From Membranipora membranacea (lineage: Eukaryota; Bryozoa; Gymnolaemata; Cheilostomatida; Membraniporidae), in contig OU612067.1 in NCBI GenBank assembly GCA_914767715.1, forward strand, positions 33,764,162 through 33,828,161: a stretch of 64,000 nucleotides of DNA, read 5' to 3'. The notes below the pieces were generated by a model, which had not been told where the DNA came from, did no database searches, and was given only the letters and a program-made list of their open reading frames with translations. A program made the position numbers and the translations under genes. Within the stretch, counting starts at the first letter, position 1. Every line of letters begins with the position of its first letter. Positions 1 to 11,266 of the stretch are shown one piece after another.

Positions 1-662
1 AATATACAGGAAGGGAATACAACCTCCTGGTAAAATTTTTTATAGACTCAATGGAAGATTTGGAGGTTTTTTGCAAATTAATTCAAAGTTAGGCTTTTAA
101 TTACAGACTCAATAAAAGATTTTGAAACGGCCAATTAAGTTTGGACGGGCCAGGTTTTTGTGCCCCCATCTATATAGTTAGTTTGGCATATTCTGCTGCT
201 CTGTTATGTGTCCTGGTGTGTTGCACTCACTTTGTACCAGCAGGGACCAAGTAATGAGGTGAAAGTTGAGTACTTTTCATGTCATTTTTTGGGTATACAA
301 TATTTGGGACACAAAATTGCATGGAAAATGGAAAACTAGCCAATACATAGCCGTATTTATTTTCATTTGAGACTTTTGTTAACAAAAAATGGCAATCACC
401 AAACTTATGATAAGACCCACAGCCAGGTTTCGGTCTTTGTAGCAATAGCAATAGCAAAAGAAAAATAGATGTTTGGCAAAATTGATCATTAATTTTAAGA
501 CAAAGAGTTATTCAGAAATTGGATCAGGAATTTTCAAACTGCTTTGAGATACAATTTGCTACTTCTTCTTACGATTCTGATGACATCGATTGATCGTCGG
601 CCTTTCTGTAGTATAAGATAGCAATGCACAGTTTAAAGTCCTTCAAAGCTGCTCTGTAGATA
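1..662. other. Intergenic / 3' flank of the atlastin-like gene
   Basis: I see no gene here. On the minus strand an AATAAA hexamer (plus-strand TTTATT at 356-361) lies about 300 bases past the stop codon of the atlastin-like gene and could be its polyadenylation signal. The rest is AT-rich sequence without a recognisable repeat family. Confidence 0.4.
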
Positions 663-3600
663 TTACTTTAAACTGGAGCTAGCAGCCTGAGCCATGATCC
701 TGAATATTCTATAATTAATAATTCTAATGACTGGTGCAACTGCTCCAGGTGCTACAGCACCAACGGCTGCTTTAGCCCCTACACCAGCCAGCAACGGTCC
801 ACCAAAAGTGGATATAGCCAAGGTGACTGCCGCGCTCGTTGCTGTTTGGATCAACAAGGCTTTCCCAGCTTTCGCCCAACTTTCTGGTTTTGTTTTGAAG
901 TTTACCAGCAAGCAAGTGTATGATGAATCAAGAGTTGATTCCAACATCTGCCTATGGTATCTGCAAAAAGATGTATAGTTATGGTTGATGTGGAATCCCA
1001 GGTGAGAACTTGATAGGAATAATCTTCTTCTATAACAATATGCACAAAATGTAACTCATTTAGAGCTGGCCAGTTTGAACAGTGATGTAAGTCTTCATCA
1101 CATCAACACTAAGCAGAGGCGTGATCAACAAGAAATGCAATGCGTTACATATATAGGACTTAAATTTCGCATACAGTAAATCAATCCAACTAAATCCAAT
1201 GCACAAAGGCAACACAAGGGTAGGTCTAAACCTGGATAAGCCTCATATAAACACAGCTATGGACCAAGTACAAACCACTGAACCTGTTGTGTTGAGAAGT
1301 ATTTTGAGATCACTCAATATGGAACTTTGCATAGTGTCAGTCTTTAAGGGCGTACGAGCCCTCGAAGGGGTGTTGGCACGTTGCTGATAATTGGATTAAT
1401 GCTAACAGCTGGGTGATTGGTTCGGATTGTTGTATTTTTCCTAGTTTGGTTATTATAAAACATCCAGTTGAAAATGGTGAGGCAACGAGTCTCTATGTAT
1501 GCAGTAGCATCTAACAACGATGGACTCCCTATTGATATGGTGTGACTTTTCATGGATAAATAGGTGGACTTAATATTAAGATAAAGTCGGTCAATTGCAG
1601 TTGCTAACTCATTTTTTGAAGAAGGACGTTTCTCACTTTTCTCACTCACTGTTTGAGCTCACTCTAAATTATATCGGCCTGCCATGCCCATGATCTTCAT
1701 CGACACTAAGGTAAGTTTGCAAAGATGGTTAGTATATGAACGAATCCATAACAATAACAATCCAATAGTGCATCAATACTTTGGAGAGCACATAAATATT
1801 TCAGACTCACATATAGCAATTAGTATTTCCAAACTTATCAACCCTTCCTTCCTTCTCAAAGAAAGCTATCACTTTCTTCTTCACTTCCACATATTGCTCG
1901 TGCAGCTTCACTTCACTCTCAACACTCAAGAGGTTCCCCTAAAACAACGCAGTATATTGAAAACATTGATGATATGTGATTGGGCAGCATTAGTACTATT
2001 AATAGAAAGTTTTCTGAGCTTTAATTTGAGACTCTATTTTGAGTTGTCCTCTCTCTCTTGCTTGATACTTTTAACCCGCCGCATAGGGAAAAGGAGCTGG
2101 GAAGAGGGTTATCTGGAAAACTGCTTATAATAGGATAAAAATGTGTCTCAATTCAGCATCTTGTGTATCCAACAGTTGACATACTTGTACAGGCCCGCTG
2201 ACCTACTTATCTGACCTATTGCGCAGACTCCTTGAGATACAGAGTGTTCTATATATTCAACATTTACGCCGCTTTGTAGATGTGATTGCTACACCAGGGA
2301 CGTACCGGTTTGCTGGATGTAAATGCTTTTGGGTAGTGAGGTTTATTGTCAAGAAGAAGTTCAAACAACAATGTTGTATCGTCAAACATAAAACTGCAAC
2401 AACCTTCCTCCGCCCGCATGTTCTGTAGAATGTTGGCAAGCACACAGCCAACATCCAACTGCCATTTCAAATTAATATTCAAGCATTTTTGTTACCTCTT
2501 CCAGGACTCTGTCCAGCTCAGACTTTGTCTCCCTTGAAGCTCTTGTAAGGACTGCCTCCTTAAGCAAGTTTGCGCTCGACCAACTGAGCTGCGATGAATT
2601 AAAACGTGCCATCATACGCTGTAAGTGAACAAAAAGAGCATTGAGATTATGGCCATGCCGTGGCTCAGAGCGAATTGCATTAAACAGAAACTCGAAGACG
2701 ATTTAGCTTAGCCGCAGCATATTTAAAATTGCAAATCATCATCTCTGCTGAGCAGCTTTTTGTAAGTCGAAAGGTGACGAAATATATGATCTTATCTGCT
2801 TCATTTCTCCAAGCAAAGAAGTGGTGTTTCAAAACATGAGAATGATTGATCGATCAAAAAATTTTGTTCAGCTCAATTAAAAAGTTTTATTTTGTTATTT
2901 TCTAATCCAACAATAGATTCTGACTTTTGAGATAACAAGTTGTTTTACAAGTATTGTAATGTCATTATAACTTTTAATGGCAGTCCTATCAGAAAAGTGG
3001 ATTTATTACCCTAGTTAATCAAATATTGTGAGGTCATGGGGCAAATAAAGATGTTTTTTAAAATGGAAATTGTGGAAAATAGCAATTAGTTTTTTTCAAT
3101 TATTTTAGCAAGGATCATAGTGGGCAGCAGGAGGCAATAAAACACTATGATCCACTATGATCCCAATTTTCAGACTTTGCAGCAGTTTTACTGCAATTAG
3201 GTTCACAGGCTGTTTTATTTCATATGCCCTAATGTCTTTTCAGCCTGATATCTTTAAAGCCATACCAAACATGGCCTAGTAGGACTAATATAGATAATTT
3301 AGTATATGTAATGGCCCATAATCTGTATTGTAATACCGTTATAACTTTTAATGGCAGCTTAAACATCATATAGATAGATAAGTATATGTACTGGCCTATA
3401 ATCTGCATGTCTTATACATACATACCCCAATATTGAACATAAACTGATCACCGTTTCTCCATGGTGTACTCAGCTTCGAATCAGGGTTTATTCCGCACAC
3501 TTTCCTCATCAGCTCATACAATACTTTCCGAAAGTCTTCCTTCAAACCTACCAATTAATAAAACCGCAGTGATTATGAAAACGAAGAAACATCAATTATG

Positions 3601-6600
3601 ACTTGACTGGTAAAAAGAGTCTGATGTTCTTATTTCTTGAAGCTGGATACTAGTATTATCACTGGGCCATCAATACAACAGCTACATCTCGATCAATGAG
3701 ATGGAACACCCCAAGAGTGAGTCTCCACTTTTGGCCCTGCCAAGTTGTTTTCTGTAATGAAAGGAATCATTATCACTCAAGTTAGATTTGAAACAGCCGG
3801 ACTTTCGCATATCAGAATTGGACAAAAAATTCAATTTAGAATCTTTATTCAAACTAAGAAGACTTGCAATGACAGAATATATTTCATACAATAATAGCTG
3901 AAACTGTAACACAGTCAATGCCTTTTTTAGGTAGACTATTGTCTCGGAAATGCTGCATAAAACTATATCAACTCGGAATGTTCTACAGAATTTTGCTGTT
4001 TTTATCAGTAAACTGGTACAAAATTTCTACACCATTTACTCAAAGTCGTAGAAGAAACATTAACACCGATGCAATATTTCTAATCTTCTAGTGTCTAGAA
4101 AATTTGAGCTATAAATGAACTATCATTGTGATGTGCAAACAACTGGTTATTGACTTAGATACCCTGTGTGTACACCCAGTATACCTCTTTGAGTCTGGTT
4201 TAGACGCAAGCGCATACACCTCAGTATGTGCCTAAATGTTCAGGCGATGACAGAGGTGATTGGAATCGGGCTCAGGTACTTTATTTCGACGAGAACGGAA
4301 TTTTACCGTGATTTGTAGCTAAGGAGATATTACAAAATCTTACAATTGTCTTCTCCTGATATGCGAAGTTATTGTCACTTATATGTCTCACATTATCTGT
4401 TAATTTCGACATTAACTTGATTTCAGAGTTACACCCTCACAACAATTTAGGAGACAATCTCTAATAAGCATTATAATGCACCCACTTGTCTTTTCTTATG
4501 ACGGGGGGGGGGGGGGGTAGTGGTATGAAACTGTAAGCTGCAGAAACAGGTGATTGACACCCATAGTTCTCAAAAACCCCTGGACAGTTTTGATTATTAC
4601 TTATGTTAAAAGTATGTCCCACCTGTCGGTGTTGTGGTTATGAGAGTTGTCTGAGCTCTGAGTGTGAGATGTGGGTCATTTGTGAGAGTTGTTGGTTGAA
4701 GTTGATCGAAGTTTTGCGGTTTGTGGGTAGACAGAGACCAGGGTAAATCCCTCAAGACAAGAGCGGGAATAGAACCCGAGAACTCTCGCTTGATAGCTAT
4801 CAAAGCTCCTGCATGAATCCACATACATAGAAGTTGTAGCATGGAACATGACCAAAGATTGTTTCCCGGAACCAAGAAGATTTCATAGCTCACATTGTTT
4901 CACATTCTCAGACAGATATTGCAACCTCTCTATAACTCACCTCTCACTTCAAGCTCGCTAGTTCCCTCTGTAGCTTTTGTTACCTGCTCTCCGGGATATG
5001 GTATGTTAAATGCTGATTTTTCCTCAAATGTCTCATAGATATCTTTCACAACCTTCTTTAATTCAGCAGAAGTGCTTTCCTCAAGCTGGAAGGATAAGAG
5101 ATTGATCACTCATGATTTTAAAGATAGATGATTTAAAGTTAAATTAGCACAGCATCAAACACTGTGGCAAAAGCGCCATACAGTTGCATAGTCCACATCA
5201 ACGAGCAACAAGTAAGTCAGTATATATACGAATCAATGAGATTGCCATAAGAAATCCTTCGAACTGACTTAGATACCCCAAGACAGCAAGTCAACCAGTA
5301 AACAACCAGTGATTTAGTCAGTTGGTTTATTGTGTAAGCAAGTGAGTAAGGTCATTCTAATGATGATAAGATTGGGTGACGTCCTGTGCGCTTTATTCCT
5401 TTTCTAATTTCAACTACCAGATAACATTCGCTTTCACGCAGTCATGACAACATTCTTATATACGTAATATTCCATTTTTTCTTCAGATTGAAGCTTAAAG
5501 TGTGTAGAAAAAATACTTAACACATAATACGACAAGTTTTGTGTCATCTAATGAAAAGTAGTCAAACTTACAATATCCTCTAGAACTCCGACAACTTCTC
5601 CAAAGTCATCACTCTGCTGATGATCCCTCATTGTGAATACCACTGTTTTGAATAATGCTTCATTCTGATCTTTGTGAGGTCGCTTCTCCTGCAGTCTTGC
5701 AAAGTCTGTACACAACTATTAAATACAGCAATGATGAGTGAAAATCATAGACTTTATTATTAAGTCTATGGTGGAAATACAATAGTCCCAAAGCATTCAG
5801 GTTCATTCAATGCAATAACTTAATAGCTGCGTATTGGGTGTTTTTTTTATAAACACAGTATAAAAATGCCTTTCCTTATCTGAATACGTATAGCATAAAT
5901 ACTCTAGACTGGAATCTATACATTATATGATGCAGGCCCAATGTCCTTCATAATTCAGTGCATTCCTCATGACACAACGACACTGTGAAATCCATTTGCT
6001 CATTGTATTGTACAGCATCGGAAATATGGTTGAATGTGACATGTCATTATCTTTTGATGGGATTTTTTTTATGAGATTAGTGTACGAGTTAGGATGTCAA
6101 ATTCAGTGTAAGCAAAAGGTTCTTGACGCCTTCGGCGCCAAAATGGAGTACATTCACAGAATCAGAGTTGGTTTATCTATCAACCTGGTTGTTAGGGATG
6201 GGAGAAAGTGAATCTGCACACAGTGTCCACGTTCTGCCCTATACGTTTCTATTAGATCTAAATGTTGTGCAGCTTTTAGCACCTGATTGGGGAAACATAT
6301 CATTATATTACCACCGAAAAATCACGCTATTCAGATCAAAGATTGTTTAGTAAATAACAGAATATTGAATGGCAAAGTGCCCTAAATTTCAATACTGACG
6401 GTCTGATGCATCCTATTCTTAATAATGCAGAAAAAACATACCTTGAGACTTTCTAAAGCAGTTGAGGTCAGAATGTCTTTGACATTGACCAGTTGCACTG
6501 AAGAAAGCTGTAGACTAAGGAACATCACTAGCTGATCAAGCCCAGAATCACTGTGATATTTATCACCCGTCCCTTGGGAATCAATTAGTAACACAGCCAC

Positions 6601-8303
6601 CTACAAAAATGAGTATCATCTCAGCCTAAATTGTAATAAAGGTGCCAAATCAAATAAAGTCGTCTGCAATTCAATTAACATGGGCTATGTGTTTGTCCCT
6701 CCACTTTCTTCTAATGAAGGAAGTTTGACCATTATCACTGTGAAAGTGTTATATTTTGTTTCTGTTAATTTAGCAATAACAAATACAATGTTTTATTGAA
6801 ACCCTCTCATTTATGTCACTCACCTTACGAGTATCAGAACCATGACTGGCTGTAATAATAAAGGGTTCACTCCACATCCATAACCCTGAAGTCACAGACT
6901 GGACTGATCTAGCCCAGTTAATACCTTTGATCAGTGAATTAGACTCATTCCAGCCCTCATCATTTCCATGCTGCGGAGAATAAAGCAAAACCTTGTGACT
7001 GTCTGATCTTTATTTTAGATGTCAAAAAACTAATAAGTTTCTGTGTGTCCCCCTACTTCAGAAATTTAGCATGAATAACTTATAATTAAAAAAATGAAAA
7101 TATAAATCAGCTACTTTTTGAGCAAAAAATTGGAGTTGAGAAAGAAATTCCACTCTTCATTGAAAATATTAGCCACTCAAAAGAGGCTATGGCAGTGTTA
7201 GTAGAGTGGTGTGCTAACCTGTAAAGTAGACGGGCTTGAAATTACCTCAGTACATATAGATATGGCTATCTGGTTATAATTTATAATGCTAGTATACTGC
7301 AGTATTCTCAAATTTGTGCTTCATACCTCTTGTACATATTGCAGGTAGTTTACAAACACATTTGAAAGGAATGACTTTCCGCTGCGAACTACTCCACATA
7401 TTGATATGACCAATGTTGGTAAAGGGTTCGCTCCTTTTTCAACTATTTCTGTGATCTCATCAAGAAAGAAGGTTGGTTTTGGACGACCATTCTCCCCCTC
7501 TCTCTCAAATTTGACAATCTGAACTGGTTCTCCTGAAGACTGTAATTAAGATAAAAAAAATTTAACGCTGATCGGTGATTAATGCTTTTTAATTGTGAAT
7601 TAGTCACAATAGCAATTGTGATCGGCCAAGAAACGAATGCAGGAGTTATCTTTTGAGGGATTAATTCTTTTTGGGTGGTTTGGATTTTACGTCAGTTTCA
7701 ATACCACATAATAATACCAATATTGCTAACAAGGGGCACTCAGAGCAAGTTTGATCCATTCTCCTGCATTCAGAGTTGCTCCCGATCCACTGGTCACGCC
7801 GCAGGCAAAGGCTTTGCCTGTGGCGTGACCAGTGGAAGGGAGCAACTGGAATGCAGGCAATTGGGTTAAACTTGATCTAGACATGGGCGAAAAAAATCAA
7901 ACGATGGTAAGAAACGGATATGGAAAAATGACCAATGTTGCCCGACAGACGGACATGGAAGGACATGATCTAAAGATGGACGGGAACGGGCATGATTTTC
8001 TTGTCCGCCACACACCTCTGACTCTTGTTATCCTCTTGATAAATCTATCATTGATCACTGCCAGTCAAACAATAACAACATTAATGTAAGTAAACCATTG
8101 AAATGCAGTGTCTCATGGTTATGAGCTTGAATGGTGATATAGATGGACAACAAACTATGGTTGACCTTTCAACAACTGATATTGTCATATCCACCATACA
8201 AGTGAGTCCTATACCATGCACTCTCTATAGTCTATATAATGTACACTGCCGATATTACAATCACAAAGTTGCAAAATAAAAAACAAATATGAGAACTTAC
8301 CAT
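663..8303 (-). CDS. Atlastin/GBP-type dynamin-superfamily GTPase (10 exons, 493 aa)
   Basis: Exons, in coding order: 8303-8301 (ATG only), 7539-7327, 6970-6824, 6600-6442, 5715-5572, 5085-4941, 3547-3426, 2618-2496, 1938-1811 and 960-663. All junctions are GT-AG and in phase. The GB1/RHD3-type G domain is clear: P-loop GVVRSGKS at residues 50-57, switch-I Thr99 in SVTSG, DSQG at 128-131 and the family's guanine-specifying RD pair at 204-205 (VVFTMRD). The sequence around GEPVQIV near the N-terminus and IPYPGEQV after the G domain is also atlastin-like. A helical middle region follows. The last exon carries a long hydrophobic Ala/Gly-rich stretch (about residues 430-480) that could form a membrane hairpin, and the protein ends AQAASSSLK. 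Atlastins fuse endoplasmic-reticulum tubules and GBPs act in membrane remodelling and defence; which of the two this is cannot be settled by eye. The first coding exon holds only the initiator codon. Confidence 0.9.
4757..4813 (-). repeat. tRNA-derived SINE-like insert in an intron
   Basis: On the minus strand the segment reads like the head of a tRNA: a TAGCTATCAAGC A-box-like block at 4801-4789 and, 12 bases on, the near-consensus pol III B box GGGTTCTATTCCC at 4776-4764. It lies in the intron between exons 6 and 7 of the atlastin-like gene. A tail of CA-rich sequence follows toward 4606. No cloverleaf with a good acceptor stem is visible, so I read it as a SINE rather than a functional tRNA. 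Confidence 0.4.
7741..7878. mobile_element. Palindromic MITE-like element in intron 1 of the atlastin-like gene
   Basis: Two arms of about 65-68 bases are nearly perfect reverse complements meeting at about 7811. The inner ends contain CACTGGTCACGCC and its complement, and the outer ends CAAGTTTGATC and GTTAAACTTGATC. The structure is that of a fold-back MITE. A related right arm occurs at about 24826-24880 (shared GCAACT..GAATGCA.GCAA and TTTAACTTGATC blocks), showing that it is dispersed. Confidence 0.7.
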
Positions 8304-11266
8304 TGCAAGTGTTTGTAACTCTTAGACTCACAAGATCTCAGAGACAGAATAGTAGTGACGTTTAGGTCCTCCTCTATTCTTTAGACTGCTGCAATATTAT
8401 TAAAATATACGCCTTGAATTCAAACATTCTAGATAAGCCATATCTAGATTGCACTACAGCCTTTCTCCCTTTAGATTGGATATGAAACATCGTCTATTGT
8501 GGAGTACCATGCCTTATCTTAGTATTATGCCTTTATCTTATATTAGTATAGGCTGGCACTCAAATTCAGGTTAAAACTGCAGTACATAAAATAGCATAGA
8601 GACAAAGTTCAAAAAGTACAAGGAGTACAGCAGCGTTAACCTGGACACATACCAATGATATCTTATTGACATTAAGCTAATAGGTCAGGAGGGGGGCCTA
8701 GTGAAAGTAATACAGGATTGATACTGGATGAAGCTGATAAGTGACGCAAAATTGAAGCTGTTGCTTATTTTTCTAGGTAATTTGTTTTTCAGTCGATTGA
8801 ACGACTTTGAACAAATATTGGCATATTGATAATTTTCTTTGATGTTGGGATTAATGTAACCGTTTTGCTCGACATACTTAGCATTGACAGAGTGACAAGG
8901 ATACGTTATAATGCATACAGCTGTGACATTCCTAATTTGATCTCAGACGAATTTTAGTAGGACTACTGCAGTAAATTTTATTAATGATGACGAGCATTTA
9001 ACAAACGTTACGTTCAAGGTAGGGAAAAATTTTTATCAGCTAAGTGCCGCACAACTCGTTTTATAAACAGTTTCATACCTTTTAGTATCAGACTCCTAAA
9101 TGATAACGCCTTCTTACAGTCGCCATAATTTATCATTGATGATACGCAATAAAAACAATCTCTCGCTGTGATGGCGTCAGTACAAAAGTGCATGTACTCA
9201 GTGATCATATTCATTTTAACCTCTGACCCCTGTAGGTCGTTCAGTGAAAAAAATCACATCTGATGCAGTGATATGAATGGCCAGCATTATCCAGTTTGCT
9301 TGCATTATGAGTTAGAGCCCTGGGCTAGTCAATACCATACATACCATCAGAGACAGTTGTTTTGGACAGGGAATACTAACTAACTAACTAACTGTTTTTT
9401 TTAATGTTTATAAACAGTTGATTGGAATTAGAGTAGGGCAGATAAAATGTAACTAAGATACGATGGGGCTCATCAAATAGTTCAGAACTAGAGTTATGCT
9501 AGCTCCTTCATCAGTACCCTGAGCCAAGGGAACAGAAAACAACCAATCAAATTCCACCTAGCTTCCACAAACAAACCTCTGGAAGACCCCATGAAGAAGA
9601 TCCTGAAGGTCCAACAAGTGCTCACCAAAGAGTTTACAGGCAGTTAGGAACCTTGATATATTCCCCTTTTTTGTTCTAACTCAAATTAGCTTTACTGGAT
9701 TTCCGTTGGTTTCATTCACACTGGTTATTGATAATACTGCAGTTGTAAGAATGAGATCTTGGTAAAAAATGTTATATCTGAATTTGAATAACTATTAATT
9801 TGGCATGTTTCTAAGATCTGAAAATCCATGAGAGACATGAGAGTTGGGAGGTTGTTTAGGATAATAATGACATCTCCAGATCAAGAGTTTAGAAATTAGG
9901 TTATTATCTGGCGCAGCACCCCGAAATTCGACGCCATAGATAAGATGGTGCATATGAACATGTACTACAAATTTACCGAAATCTTTTCATCTACCTACAC
10001 CCATATAGCCCATTTACCATGATATGACACATTAATGAGTTTTCAAAATCATAGAAAAACAGCAAAGCATTTCACTGTGACTCCATTCCTATATGGATAA
10101 CCACTACCAGGGGTCCCAGTGTTTGTCCATGTAGAGTCTAATAACCCCCACACGTACACTGTGGTGAAAGAGTGGCTATCACTGACGTATATTATATAGA
10201 TGATATGAGGGGTACATATCTGACACTGAGCAAGTGTATGGCTCTTCATGTACGGTTTCTCGACCGCATTTCTCCATCTTTGATTAGACCACAAGTTCAA
10301 AATCTAGAATAGCTGACACTTGTAGACTTAATCAGTGCATCATCATCATCACGTAAAAACTGCAAGGTTTTTTATCTTTATTTAGAACCTGACACAAAGC
10401 TTTATACTGATAGCATGTCTCAACAAATAGCCACGCTATGTATTTTTACCACTAATCCATAAATTCATATCACGGTGGCAATAGTGGAAATGTACAAGTT
10501 TGTGGGACGCATGACTCTGAGAAAAGAATAGCGAACAGCAATTAGTGCCATCAACCCATTCTGTTTTGGGAATGGTAATTGAGCAATCGGTTAGTGCCCC
10601 TGCTTTTGGTGAAGCAGAGGATCCTTTGATTGATTTTTCATTCCCGGCACCCTTAAACACATATCCTTCAAGTATGACTCCTCTAACGCAGCTCAAGCAG
10701 CGGAATATATTTTGCAGCATTTGTTAACACAGGAAATTCTTTTTAAGGGTACGACTGGGACAGTTAAAAAGTTAAGCAATATTACCCATAAGAGTAACAA
10801 TTTGAAGCGTAAATATATTTCTAAAAATTATAAACTCCACGTTTCTACTTGTTTATCTCAGTATAGCTGTTATAGAAAATATAGTGGGCTAAATAGTATA
10901 CAAAAATGATTGGTGAATATTAAAAGCATCAAAATACAAGAGATATTGTGTTCAGACAAAGAGGTTCAGATAATCGTAATACCATTCCTCATCGGGGCAG
11001 CTAAAACAACCACAGTATTCTAATATATGAGCATTCTACAATTTCAGTTTCCACGAAAAACAATTCAGAATCAAAATTTAGTTAAAACTATAAGGCAATT
11101 TCAAGACACCTGCTGCCTTACAAGCGTGAAAAAAATTACAATAATTAATTACTAAAAATATCATATGATACTATATATAGAATATTAATAAAAAAATTGA
11201 TTAAAGAGCCTAGTGATACCATGTTGGGATATGGATAACTTCTGTGTAGCGTCAATATTTCAGAAA
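8304..11266. other. Spacer between atlastin-like and KANK genes
   Basis: No recognised gene. It contains the 5' UTR of the atlastin-like gene near 8304-8345 and the 3' flank of KANK above about 10400. A short ACTA microsatellite lies at about 9376-9392. Minus-strand open stretches at 9014-9214, 10049-10300 and 10436-10720 match no family I know. Around 10570-10660 on the plus strand there is a tRNA-like block (GAGCAATCGGTTAGTG followed by a CTGCTT/AAGCAG arm) that may be an old SINE. Confidence 0.35.

Noticed and set aside
1344-1649. 101-codon minus-strand frame inside the atlastin-like gene
   Set aside because: The neighbouring exons (1811 and 960) already join in phase across it, so it reads as intron.
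1684-2130. 148-codon plus-strand frame
   Set aside because: It is antisense to a phase-consistent exon of the atlastin-like gene and has no recognisable domain.
10570-10660. tRNA-like sequence considered as a tRNA gene
   Set aside because: The anticodon-like arm pairs, but the T arm and acceptor stem do not; at best a SINE remnant.
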